Positions 9,717 through 17,656 of a DNA stretch of 64,000 bases are shown here, piece after piece (position 1 is the stretch's first letter; every line of letters begins with the position of its first letter). Both the position numbers and the translations under genes were made by a program. Below the pieces are notes generated by a model. It did not search any database, had not been told where the DNA came from, and was given only the letters and a program-made list of their open reading frames with translations. Origin of the DNA: Mesorhizobium sp. M1D.F.Ca.ET.043.01.1.1 (GTDB lineage Bacteria; Pseudomonadota; Alphaproteobacteria; Rhizobiales; Rhizobiaceae); NCBI RefSeq assembly GCF_003952385.1, contig NZ_CP034444.1, positions 5,469,001 through 5,533,000 of the forward strand. Reading direction: 5' to 3'.

Positions 9717-10589
9717 GTGCCAGATTTTCGTCTAGACCGAGCAACCAGTCGGCCGTTACCTCGACAGATTGGCCACGTGCTTATCCCTTCTCTGCTCGTA
9801 TCGGCTATTGCCGGCTGCACCTCGGTTCCCCTTCAGCCCGGCTATTCCCTGGTATCGTATGACGGCATGACCAAAGTCGACGGTCGCATCAGGAAAGCCG
9901 AATACAAGGCCGTGCCCCAAGATCTCAATCAGACCAAAACAGTGTACATCGAGCCAACCATGGTCTCGGCTTTTGCCGCGCGCTCCGTCAAAGAGCCGTC
10001 CGATGGCGCCCTGGTGGCAAATGCGATTAACCGCGCGCTCTGTGTGGGGGTCAGCGATCGTTTCCAGGTGGTGGACAGTATGCAGGATGCCGATCTCGTC
10101 GTTCATGCCACTGTGACGCGCATCGTGCCGACAAATGCGACGATGGCCGGCGTGTCGACGGCGACATCGCTTGGGGCCTCTTTCGTATCTCCCGTTCCCG
10201 TTCCGAGACTGCCGCTGGGGTTGGGCGGCCTCGCGGTCGAGGCCGAGGCGACCACGAAAGCGGGAGAACAGGCCGCTGCCATGGTGTGGTCCAAGGGCGC
10301 GAATTTCGTGACCACAAGCGCGAGAATGTCACAGGTCGGCGACGCCTATTCGCTGGCATCGAGTTTCGGAAACGACTTCTCCAAAATGCTCGTGACGGGC
10401 AAGACTCCGTTCAAAGGACTGCCCAAGTTTCCATCCTACCAGAAGCTGAAATCGAACCTAGGTGGCAAGCCGAAATATCACGCTTGCGAACGGTTCGGCC
10501 GGGATCCCGGGCTGATGGATTTTGCAGCCTCTCAAGTCGGTCTCCCACCCTCTTGGACGGACAAATCCGGACCAAAGACAAGCTACTGA
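9717..10589 (+). CDS. DUF3313-family lipoprotein
   Basis: Predicted outer-membrane or periplasmic lipoprotein of 290 residues. A hydrophobic signal ends in the lipobox AIAGC (Cys34). The rest resembles DUF3313 proteins (PGYSLVSYDGM near the start of the mature part, then an alternating beta/alpha domain with YIEPTMV and ADLVVHATVTRIVPT). Function is unknown for the family. The GTG at 9717 is used because AGGAG at 9706-9710 is ideally spaced; an ATG two bases upstream is out of frame. It lies 39 bases after the patatin gene and 30 before lpxD, so the three are likely one operon. Confidence 0.75.
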   Translation: MPDFRLDRATSRPLPRQIGHVLIPSLLVSAIAGCTSVPLQPGYSLVSYDGMTKVDGRIRKAEYKAVPQDLNQTKTVYIEPTMVSAFAARSVKEPSDGALVANAINRALCVGVSDRFQVVDSMQDADLVVHATVTRIVPTNATMAGVSTATSLGASFVSPVPVPRLPLGLGGLAVEAEATTKAGEQAAAMVWSKGANFVTTSARMSQVGDAYSLASSFGNDFSKMLVTGKTPFKGLPKFPSYQKLKSNLGGKPKYHACERFGRDPGLMDFAASQVGLPPSWTDKSGPKTSY

Positions 10590-10619
10590 AGCATCCGGCC
10601 ATTTGAGCCCTGTCACAAA

Positions 10620-11675
10620 ATGAGAGTGACGGCATTGTCCAATCTCAACGGAATAGCTTTGGCCGAACTTGCGGCTGAAGCGGGACTATCGATCCCAGCG
10701 TCTGCCGATCCCAACTTGCGGCTGCAAAGCGGAGCCAATCTGGAAACGGCCGAGTGCTGGCAAATCGCCTATATCGATCACATGCGCTACGCCGACGCCT
10801 TGCGCGCAACCCGCGCTGGCGCATGCTTCGTGACCGAGCGTTTTGCTCATATGGTTCCTTCGGGAACTGTTCCTATCATTGTAGGAAACCCCCGCCTGGC
10901 TTACGCCAGCGTTCTTGCGCGACTGCATCCTGAGGCTCTGAGGCCGGAACCTTTTTGGGGGCGCACGGGCATCGCGCCACATAGCTTTGTGCATCCGTCC
11001 GCGCAGATTGGAGCAGGCGTTTCGCTCGATCCCGGCGTTATTATCGGCGAGCGGGTCGTCGTCGGCGCCGGCACCACGATAGGCGCCCATACGGCCTTAG
11101 GCCCGGATGTGGTGATCGGTTGGGACTGCTGTATCGGCGCCAATGTGACCATGATCCGATGCAATGTCGGCGATCGAGCGATCATTCAATCGGGAGTACG
11201 AATCGGCCAGGAAGGTTTTGGCTTTGCACTCGGCGCATCGGGGCATGTGAAAGTCGTCCATCTTGGTCGGGTCATCGTCGGCAACGATGTCGAGATCGGG
11301 GCCAACAGCACCATCGACCGCGGCGGCGGCCGCGACACCGTGCTGGGCGACGGGACGAAGATCGACAATCTTGTGCAAGTTGCTCACAACGTGCTGATCG
11401 GACGGCACTGCGTCATTGCTGCCCAAGTTGGGATTGCTGGCTCGACGGTCCTGGAGGATTACGTTGCGGTGGGAGGTCAAAGCGCCATTGCCGGCCACCT
11501 GCGCATAGGCCGCGGTGCTCAACTTGCCGCGGCGTCCCGGCTCATGAGAGATGTCCCTGCCGGCGAACGCTGGGGCGGGATGCCGGCCAAACCCCTGCGA
11601 GAATGGTTCCGCGAAGTGACCACCGTCAAGAACCTGGTAAAACGTCGCGGCGCGATGGGAGCTTCCGGGCAATAA
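10620..11675 (+). CDS. lpxD: LpxD-type UDP-glucosamine N-acyltransferase
   Basis: Acyl-ACP-dependent N-acyltransferase of lipid A synthesis, predicted to add the second 3-hydroxyacyl chain to UDP-acylglucosamine in the cytoplasm. The 351-residue protein has the N-terminal uridine-binding domain (1-100) and a long left-handed beta-helix of hexapeptide repeats (about 110-320). The catalytic His256 in QVAHNVLIG and the GQEGFGFA loop are conserved. It is not beside bamA, fabZ or lpxA, where the housekeeping copy normally sits, so this is probably a second, dedicated copy. The block's composition and decayed flanks support acquisition by transfer. Confidence 0.9.
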   Translation: MRVTALSNLNGIALAELAAEAGLSIPASADPNLRLQSGANLETAECWQIAYIDHMRYADALRATRAGACFVTERFAHMVPSGTVPIIVGNPRLAYASVLARLHPEALRPEPFWGRTGIAPHSFVHPSAQIGAGVSLDPGVIIGERVVVGAGTTIGAHTALGPDVVIGWDCCIGANVTMIRCNVGDRAIIQSGVRIGQEGFGFALGASGHVKVVHLGRVIVGNDVEIGANSTIDRGGGRDTVLGDGTKIDNLVQVAHNVLIGRHCVIAAQVGIAGSTVLEDYVAVGGQSAIAGHLRIGRGAQLAAASRLMRDVPAGERWGGMPAKPLREWFREVTTVKNLVKRRGAMGASGQ

Positions 11676-11771
11676 GGTCAAGGGCACATGAGGCCCGCTT
11701 TTCGGCGTGGCTGCGGGCCGTGTTCGCCGCGTGGCTGAAACCAGCTGACTCAGAGCGTCCAGGCCACGAGA

Positions 11772-11909
11772 TGGGTTTCGCGCGAGCGATCGCCAACCGT
11801 ATCTATTTCACCGATCAAGGCGTTATCGTGGAGCACGGCTCGCCGGAGGAAATATCGGATCACCCGCGAGAGGCGCGCACGAAAGGCATTTCTGGAGCAG
11901 GTGCCGTAG
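11772..11909 (+). pseudogene. Remnant of an amino-acid ABC ATPase 3' end (copy 2)
   Basis: This reads MGFARAIANRIYFTDQGVI, then VEHGSPEEI and HPREARTK. One extra A near 11882 then puts the remaining residues (A-F-L-E-Q-V-P and stop) out of frame. It is the end of a polar amino-acid ABC ATPase, homologous to the remnant at 5534-5650 but extending about 20 bases further upstream. The upstream catalytic domain is missing. Not functional. Confidence 0.7.
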
Positions 11910-12032
11910 ATCGTCGTTGCCCGTTCTTTCGCCGACGATGATGCCCGTCCGATCCGTACAAGGTGGCAGAGGGTCGGGTGAGTGTCTAGTTGAAGAGGGG
12001 GAGATCAGCCGATCAAAGCGCGGAGGCGCACA

Positions 12033-12256
12033 TGCGGATCAAGGTCGAAACCCGGCAGGACGGCGATGTCCACGTGCCCCGGCGGTTCAGCCTCAACGGC
12101 GACCAGGTGGATGTTTTCGAGATGGTCGCCCAGTGGATTGGCGCCGACTACCGCTATTGCAAGGTCAAAGGCAGCGATGGCGCTCTACATCCTGCGGCAC
12201 GACGAACTCCGGTCGGAATGGTGCCTGACGATGTTTGCGAGCGAACGGGCGCAGGC
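12033..12256 (+). pseudogene. Frameshifted small conserved protein
   Basis: The frame from the ATG at 12033 reads MRIKVETRQDGDVHVPRRF and runs to VKGSDGA. The sense then continues in another frame as LYILRHDELRSEWCLTMF, so one or two bases changed near 12178-12185. The rebuilt product of about 75 residues resembles a small rhizobial protein ending in a similar YILRHDE..W.L..F pattern; I know no function for it. It is probably inactive as it stands. A sequencing error is the alternative. It sits between the ABC remnant and the yqeY-like 3' end. Confidence 0.55.
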
Positions 12257-12261
12257 CGTGA

Positions 12262-12317
12262 CAGTTGGATGGACCTCGCCGGGCCAAGGCGCCATCGCCA
12301 AGGGTTTGCTTCAGTAG
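12262..12317 (+). pseudogene. Displaced 3' end of the yqeY-type gene
   Basis: About 55 bases, ending in a stop codon at 12315-12317, closely match the last bases of the GatB/YqeY gene at 5330-5384. The stretch corresponding to SAIVKGLLQ-stop is the best part, at about 24 of 28 bases, and reads GAIAKGLLQ-stop here. The preceding GATGGAC-TCGCC is also shared. This fits a target-gene 3' end left behind when an element integrated there. The match is short, so coincidence is not fully excluded. Confidence 0.5.
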
Positions 12318-12343
12318 GGATTGTGGCCCGACGGCGGGAAATC

Positions 12344-13348
12344 TCACGGATCCTTGCATATCGGCACCGGTTGCGGCGGCGGCAACGGGTGATCATTCTT
12401 ATATTGCGCGATGACTGGCTCCAGCATCTTCTTCGGCCAGAATTTCGGGGCGCCGATCTCCTTCAGGCAGGATGCATTCCAGTACGGTCCGGCACCTGAC
12501 GTCGATTGCCTGGCCGCTCCGGAACGCGCCACGGCGGCAATGTCGCGCGACTCCGGATAGATATAGAGCGTCGTCGGATTGTCCTTAACCATCGGGATGA
12601 TCTGCTCGGCATCCGCGGGCGACCAGCTGGTGCAGCCATTGCTGCGGCCACCGGCATAGTTCACCAGCTTGCCGAAGGGCACATAGCCATCGTGGTCGGC
12701 ATAAGAGCTGTTCGGGCTTTTGCGAAGGCACATTCCCCTCAGCAGCGCTGCCGGGTGCCCGCCGATCACGCGCTGCCTGGCGTTGGCGGTTTCGCCTTCG
12801 CCGTCGAACTGCACGAAGGTGCGCATGAAAACCGTATTCTGCTTCGCGCCGACGCGGTAATAACCCTTGAACGAGGTTTTGGCCTCGGCGGTCATATAGG
12901 GGCCGCCGGCCGTCAGTTCAGAGTCCATCGCATTGCCGAAATTCTTCGCGCAGCGCCTGCCATTGGAAAAATCCGCGACGCCCTTCAGGTTGCGGCCGCC
13001 GCCGTGGCCGGCCGAGACCGCGCGGAACGACTGCTCGGCCTCGCAGATGATGTAGTAGCGGCGCCCCAACACGCTGTTGCCCAGATCGCCGGGACGCGTC
13101 GCGTCCATGGCGAAGTAGCAGGGATTTTTCACGGAACCTTCGCTCACCTTCTTCAGGTAAAGCGCACGCGCCCGTTCCAGGACCACCTGAGCGATCTGAC
13201 CGTCGCCTTCGCCGACATGGGCCTGCAGCCAGGTCGGAATGCTCGAGGACCGCAACGCCGCGAAAGATCGGGCCGACATCGTCAGCGCGACGGCAAAGGC
13301 GAGGAGGCAGGGGACAGCGACATCAAGCGGAACAGATCTCAACCGCAC
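12344..13348 (-). CDS. Murein L,D-transpeptidase family protein (YkuD-like)
   Basis: Predicted periplasmic enzyme that cross-links or modifies peptidoglycan through a catalytic Cys. The 334-residue protein has an N-terminal signal peptide (about 1-30, ending in SARSFA). The catalytic region has HDGYVPFGK and the nucleophile Cys239 in GRSNGCTSWS, as in the murein L,D-transpeptidase catalytic-domain family. A proline-rich tail (LPPPQPVP) ends the protein. It starts with GTG at 13348. Several extra Cys residues could form disulfides. It is transcribed leftward, with its 3' end just beyond the right edge of the 5.4-12.3 kb block. Confidence 0.8.
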   Translation of the reverse strand: MRLRSVPLDVAVPCLLAFAVALTMSARSFAALRSSSIPTWLQAHVGEGDGQIAQVVLERARALYLKKVSEGSVKNPCYFAMDATRPGDLGNSVLGRRYYIICEAEQSFRAVSAGHGGGRNLKGVADFSNGRRCAKNFGNAMDSELTAGGPYMTAEAKTSFKGYYRVGAKQNTVFMRTFVQFDGEGETANARQRVIGGHPAALLRGMCLRKSPNSSYADHDGYVPFGKLVNYAGGRSNGCTSWSPADAEQIIPMVKDNPTTLYIYPESRDIAAVARSGAARQSTSGAGPYWNASCLKEIGAPKFWPKKMLEPVIAQYKNDHPLPPPQPVPICKDP

Positions 13349-13457
13349 CGGATTATTTCCCCTCTCCAGCCGTTATCGCTTGTGGTGAATCACCTGCGCC
13401 AATCATAAAAGGCCCGCGCCAATCGGCGAAACACTTCTTGTTCAACCGGAATACGTC

Positions 13458-14015
13458 GTGGTCGAAATCGTCAAGCCCGCGCTCCAACATCTGCCCTCCT
13501 ACAAGGCGGCGCTGGAGCGCGGCTGGTCGCCGGACAATGTCCGGCTCCTGGAAGCGACACGCGAGCAGCTCGCGGCCATCGAGGAAGATCCTGTCGCCTT
13601 TCTCGCCAGCCTTGACGATCCCGAAGCCAAGGGGCCGCGCATCGCCTTGCCGGACGGCACGACGGTGCCGCGCCTGCCTGGGTTCCGGCGCTGGATCTGG
13701 GATGGCGAGGTCGCCGGCTCGATCGGGCTTCGCTGGCAAAAGGGCACGTCGGCGCTGCCGCCGCACGTGCTCGGCCATATCGGCTATGCCGTTGTGCCGT
13801 GGAAGGAGCGGCGCGGCTACGCCACCGAGGCGCTGCGGCTGATGCTCGACGAGGCGAGGGCGGTGGGCCTCGACTATGTCGAGATCACCACCGATCTCGA
13901 CAATCTTGCCTCCCAGAAGGTGATCCTCGCCAATGGCGGCATTCTCGCCGGGCGGTTCGCCAAGATCGCCGCCTATGGCGGCGCGGAGAGCCTCAGATAC
14001 CGGATCGACCTTTAG
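13458..14015 (+). CDS. GNAT-family N-acetyltransferase
   Basis: Predicted cytoplasmic acetyl-CoA-dependent acetyltransferase of 185 residues. The fold is visible in the central strand (IGYAVVPWKERRGYATEAL), which contains the acetyl-CoA pyrophosphate loop of the R/Q-x-x-G-x-G/A type as RRGYA, followed by the long helix LRLMLDEA and the late strand YVEITTDLDNLASQKV typical of RimJ-like acetyltransferases. It starts with GTG at 13458. The substrate is unknown. It is divergent from the L,D-transpeptidase gene and convergent with the DUF983 gene. Confidence 0.85.
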   Translation: MVEIVKPALQHLPSYKAALERGWSPDNVRLLEATREQLAAIEEDPVAFLASLDDPEAKGPRIALPDGTTVPRLPGFRRWIWDGEVAGSIGLRWQKGTSALPPHVLGHIGYAVVPWKERRGYATEALRLMLDEARAVGLDYVEITTDLDNLASQKVILANGGILAGRFAKIAAYGGAESLRYRIDL

Positions 14016-14037
14016 ACCTGTCCACGAGCAAAACTGC

Positions 14038-14424
14038 CTATTCGCCGGGCTTGGCCAGCCTTCCTTCTTCGGCCTTGTAGTAGAACTGGCTCGCGACAAG
14101 CCAGCCTTTGAGCGGCCTGAGCGGCGGAATGCAGGTCGCCAGAATGATTGGCACCGAAACGAAGGCGTGGAACCACATGGACGGCTCGAAAGCCACCTGT
14201 GCCCAGACGGCGAACAGCACGGAGGGCACGCAGGCAAAGCAGATGACGAAGAAGGCGGGGCCGTCCGCCGGGTCGGCAAAGGAATAGTCAAGCCCGCAGA
14301 CATCGCATTTCGGCGCCAGTTTCAGGAATCCCTCGAACAGCCGGCCCTCTCCGCAGCGTGGACAGCGGCCACGGATACCGATCCGCCAGGGTTCGAGATC
14401 GGGATAGTGCGCGTGATCTTGCAT
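14038..14424 (-). CDS. DUF983 family membrane protein
   Basis: Small inner-membrane protein of 128 residues. Two CxxC pairs (Cys21/24 and Cys40/43, in RCPRCGEG and KCDVCGLD) suggest a metal-binding knuckle at the N-terminus, followed by two membrane segments at about residues 55-80 and 88-108. This is the DUF983 layout, common in Alphaproteobacteria and often near cytochrome oxidase genes, though not here. I used the ATG at 14424; longer frames begin within the regulatory DNA shared with the divergent MocR gene. Confidence 0.85.
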   Translation of the reverse strand: MQDHAHYPDLEPWRIGIRGRCPRCGEGRLFEGFLKLAPKCDVCGLDYSFADPADGPAFFVICFACVPSVLFAVWAQVAFEPSMWFHAFVSVPIILATCIPPLRPLKGWLVASQFYYKAEEGRLAKPGE

Positions 14425-14476
14425 GGTTGTCGCTCCAGGGACCTCGCATGGCATTCGATCGGCCTTGAGGTTACCC

Positions 14477-14510
14477 ATGCATACTAGTATCATGATTGTA
14501 TGCATACAAT
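14477..14510. promoter_or_regulatory. Probable MocR operator: direct repeat and palindrome
   Basis: Two direct copies of ATGCATAC start at 14477 and 14500, 23 bases (about two helical turns) apart. The second is embedded in a perfect 16-base palindrome, ATTGTATGCATACAAT (14495-14510). MocR/GabR regulators are known to bind spaced direct repeats upstream of their own genes, so this is the likely autoregulatory site. It also lies upstream of the divergent DUF983 gene. Confidence 0.6.
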
Positions 14511-14533
14511 GCGACAAAATGTATGGAGAAGGC

Positions 14534-15910
14534 ATGAACAGCGAGAACGACCTCGGCTGGCTGTCTCCCCTGGGCGAGGACCCTCAGCCGATCTATCTCA
14601 GAATTGTCGATGCGCTTGCGGCTGCCCGCTCGAGCGGCCGGCTGCAGCCGGGGGACAGGCTGCCGCCGCAGCGCGAGCTTGCCCGTTTCCTTGGCGTGGA
14701 TCTGACCACGGTTACCAGGGCCTTCACCGAAGCCCGCCGCAGGAACCTGATCGACGCAACGGCCGGTCGCGGCACCTTCGTCATGCCCGGCGAGCCAGAA
14801 GAGCCGATCCTCGATCTGAGCATGAACATTCCGCCAGCGCCCTCGGGCCTCAGCCTGCCGGCACTGATCCGGAGCGGTATCGAGGGACTGCTCAAACGTT
14901 CCAGCGCGGAAGCGCTGCTTTCCTACCATCCCGGCTCGGGTTCGCCCGCCGAACGCGCCGCTGGTTCGTCATGGCTCGCGGCAACCGGCGACAGGCCGCC
15001 GGTCGAGCGCGTGGCTGTCGGCTCCGGGGCGCAGGCGCTGCTTGCGGCGGTGCTGCTGTCGCAAACCCGCGAGGGCGACACGATCCTCACCGATGCGCTG
15101 ACCTATCCCGGGCTGATCGCGCTGGCGCAGGCTACGGGGCGGAAACTGGCCGGCGTCGGCCGCGACGATGACGGCATGCGTCCCGACCGTCTGGAGGAAG
15201 CGGCGCGACGGCACGGCGCCGGCGTCCTCTATCTCAACCCGACGCTCCACAATCCCACCGCGCTCACCATGCCGGAGGGCCGGCGCCGCGATCTGGCGCG
15301 GATGGCGGGCAAGCTCGGCCTGATGATTGTCGAAGACGATCCCTACAGTCCGCTGCAGACCTCTTCTCCGCCGGCCTTCCTCGGCCTCGCGCCGGAGCGG
15401 ACCTTTCATGTCGCGACATTGGCGAAATGCGTCTCGCCCTTCCTGCGCACCGCCTTCCTGGTCGCGCCGAACGCGGAAGTCGTCGAGCGGATCGCGGCGG
15501 CGATCCGGGGCACCACGATGATGGCGCCGCCGCTGATGACGGGGCTCGCCTGCGAATGGGTGCGAGGCGGCCTGGCCGGCGAGATCACAGCCGCGGTGCG
15601 TGCCGAAGCGGAGGCCCGGCAGGAGCTCGCGCGCAAGATCCTGCCGGCAGGTTTCGCCTCGGCGCAATCGAGCCTGCATCTGTGGTATCCGCTTGGCGAG
15701 CGGCCGCGCTCTTCAGAGCTTGCCGATGTGGCCCGGCGCCGCGGATTGGCCATCAGTCCGGCGGAGGAGTTTGCCGTCGCGCCCGGCGTTGCCGACGGCC
15801 TGCGCCTGGCGTTGGGCGCGGCGTCCAGCCGGGAAAGACTGGAGGAGGGCCTGCGCAGTTTGCTGGCGATCCTTGCCGGCGGCCTGGTATCTGCGCGCCC
15901 TCAGGTGTGA
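14534..15910 (+). CDS. MocR/GabR-type regulator (GntR-aminotransferase fusion)
   Basis: Transcription factor of 458 residues joining a GntR winged helix (about 15-90, GDRLPPQRELARFLGVDLTT) to a class I aminotransferase-like domain that binds pyridoxal phosphate. The Schiff-base lysine is Lys298 in HVATLAKCVSPFLR, and NPTLHNPT carries the cofactor-contacting Asn. The start at 14534 follows GGAGAAGG. The divergent or downstream genes (DUF983; the facilitator at 15943) are the obvious candidates for regulation. Members of this group sense vitamin B6 or amino compounds; which applies here is unknown. Confidence 0.9.
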   Translation: MNSENDLGWLSPLGEDPQPIYLRIVDALAAARSSGRLQPGDRLPPQRELARFLGVDLTTVTRAFTEARRRNLIDATAGRGTFVMPGEPEEPILDLSMNIPPAPSGLSLPALIRSGIEGLLKRSSAEALLSYHPGSGSPAERAAGSSWLAATGDRPPVERVAVGSGAQALLAAVLLSQTREGDTILTDALTYPGLIALAQATGRKLAGVGRDDDGMRPDRLEEAARRHGAGVLYLNPTLHNPTALTMPEGRRRDLARMAGKLGLMIVEDDPYSPLQTSSPPAFLGLAPERTFHVATLAKCVSPFLRTAFLVAPNAEVVERIAAAIRGTTMMAPPLMTGLACEWVRGGLAGEITAAVRAEAEARQELARKILPAGFASAQSSLHLWYPLGERPRSSELADVARRRGLAISPAEEFAVAPGVADGLRLALGAASSRERLEEGLRSLLAILAGGLVSARPQV

Positions 15911-15942
15911 GGCGCGAACCGACGGCGCGGGTGCGCGGCTTC

Positions 15943-17124
15943 CTATTCGGCCGCCGCCGGCAGCGGCGGCGTCGCGCGGCTGCGCCATTCCCTGGCCTGC
16001 GAGGCGAGTGCCACGACCACCGCCACCAGCATGGCGAGCACGCCTGCAAGCGGCAGGCTGCGATAGCCCAAGCCGGCATTGAGCATCGCCGCGCCCAGCG
16101 ATGCGGCGAGCGCGATGCCGACATTGAAGCCCGACGGGATGAGCGAGGAGGCCAGGTTCGAGGCGTCCGCCGTCCAGGCCAGGATGCGGGTCTGGATCGG
16201 TGCGCCGATGGCGAAGTTGAGGCCGCCCCAGAGGACGATCGCGACGATCATCGGCACCGGGTAGGGGCTGACGGCGTAGATGACGGCCAGCATCACCGCC
16301 TGCAGGAACAGCATGGTGATCAGCGACGGCATCAGCCTCCAGTCGGCAAGCTTGCCGCCGACAAGCACGCCGATCGTGGCGCCGACGCCATTGAGCAGCA
16401 GCACCCATGGGATCAGGCTCTCGTCGAGGCCGGTGACTTCGAGCAGCGTCGGCGTGATGTAGGTGAACAGGCCGAACTGGCCGATCATCAGCATCAGCAT
16501 CAGGATGAGCGAGGTCCAGACCTGCTGTCGCCCCAGCACGCGCACTTCGCGCGCCAGGCCGGCGGGCCGGTCGGCGGCGCCTGCCGCGCGCGGCAGCAGC
16601 GCGAGCATGGCGACGATCGCGACGACGCCCAGCGCGCCCATCACCCAGAAGGTCGCCCGCCAGCCCCAGAGGCCGCCGATCGCGGTGCCGGCCGGCACGC
16701 CGATGACGTTGGAGACGGTGAGCCCCGAGAGGATGACCGCAACGGCCCGACCGCGCTGGTCCTCGCGCACCAGGCCGACCGCGACCACCATGGCGACGCC
16801 GAAATAGCAACCATGCGCCACGGCAGTCGCAACGCGCAGCAGGAGCATCGCGGCGAAATCGGGCGCCAGCGCGCAGGCGGCCTGGCCAAGGGTGAAGGCT
16901 ATCGTCAGCCCGATGAGCAGCGCCTTGCGCGAGACCTTGCTGGTGGCAAGCGCCAGGAGAGGACCACCGACGGCGATGCCGCAGGCGTAACCGGAGACGA
17001 GATAACCGGCGGTAGGCACGGAGACGCCGAGACCCTCCGCCACCTCCGGCAGCACGCCGGCGATGACGAATTCAGTCGTGCCGAAAGCGAAAGCGGCAAT
17101 GAAGAGGGCGATAAGAGGCAGCAT
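15943..17124 (-). CDS. Major facilitator transporter (DHA1, AraJ-like)
   Basis: Inner-membrane efflux protein of 393 residues with about 12 helices. The N-terminus (LPLIALFIAAFAFGTTEFVIAGVLPEVA) is characteristic of the DHA1 sugar/drug efflux group (AraJ, NepI, PbuE). The motif A region is degenerate (GGPLLALATSKVSRKALL). The start was set at the ATG at 17124; the open frame extends 25 residues further but upstream residues are not transporter-like. It converges with the MocR gene, leaving about 30 bases between their stops. The exported compound is unknown. Confidence 0.85.
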   Translation of the reverse strand: MLPLIALFIAAFAFGTTEFVIAGVLPEVAEGLGVSVPTAGYLVSGYACGIAVGGPLLALATSKVSRKALLIGLTIAFTLGQAACALAPDFAAMLLLRVATAVAHGCYFGVAMVVAVGLVREDQRGRAVAVILSGLTVSNVIGVPAGTAIGGLWGWRATFWVMGALGVVAIVAMLALLPRAAGAADRPAGLAREVRVLGRQQVWTSLILMLMLMIGQFGLFTYITPTLLEVTGLDESLIPWVLLLNGVGATIGVLVGGKLADWRLMPSLITMLFLQAVMLAVIYAVSPYPVPMIVAIVLWGGLNFAIGAPIQTRILAWTADASNLASSLIPSGFNVGIALAASLGAAMLNAGLGYRSLPLAGVLAMLVAVVVALASQAREWRSRATPPLPAAAE

Positions 17125-17242
17125 GGCGCAAAGACTGAAATGAATGCAGGGCGTCAAACCACGGATGGATGCTGCCGGCAATGCAGAAATTGTCGACACC
17201 GCTTTAGCTTTTCTTGACCGGACCCGATCGGGTCTGCCCGTC

Positions 17243-17458
17243 TCAAGGATTTTTGTCTGTTCGGCGACCGTAAGGAATTTTCAGCCAGGCGCGCTCATGC
17301 AGATAGTAGAGCAGCGACTTGGTGGCGACTTCGGTCAAGCCGATGGCTGCCGCGAGCTTGACGCTTCCGGTTACGACCAGCGAGATGATCATCGTGTCGA
17401 TCGTGCCGGTTGCACGCCAGGAAAGCGCCTTGGCGAAGCTGCGCGAATGGGTGTCCAT
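17243..17458 (-). CDS. DUF2061 domain-containing membrane protein
   Basis: Small protein of 71 residues with the DUF2061 pattern: SFAKALSWRATGTIDT at the start, a hydrophobic segment (MIISLVVTGSVKLAAAIGL), then E..TK..LYYLHERAW. It probably forms one or two membrane helices. Function is unknown; in other bacteria the domain is sometimes fused to sulfate-assimilation proteins. It stands alone between the facilitator gene and a 104-base repeat. Confidence 0.85.
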   Translation of the reverse strand: MDTHSRSFAKALSWRATGTIDTMIISLVVTGSVKLAAAIGLTEVATKSLLYYLHERAWLKIPYGRRTDKNP

Positions 17459-17552
17459 CGACTAAGTCGTCCTTCCGTTGGCCTCAGCTATTCCTTAGCC
17501 GACGGATGCGAGCATGAGCAAAGACTAAATTTTGCCCGGGCCGATCGATGCT

Positions 17553-17656
17553 AGAACGCTTCAGCGATTCACAGAATCGCCGAACCGCTCTAAGCATTTG
17601 TTTTTACGCAGTTCCGGACGGAAAATCGTTACACACTTTTCCTGGAATTGCTCTAG
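17553..17656. repeat. 104-bp dispersed intergenic repeat (copy A)
   Basis: This 104-base element begins AGAACG and ends GGAATTGCTCTAG. It is almost identical to 35051-35154, and part of it recurs at 39360-39421. Its first half contains GCGATTC-ACA-GAATCGC; its second half has GCAGTTCC facing GGAATTGC, so both halves could fold as RNA or cruciform. It overlaps the last codons of the phosphate cotransporter gene. It resembles a short interspersed repeat common in Mesorhizobium. Confidence 0.85.
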
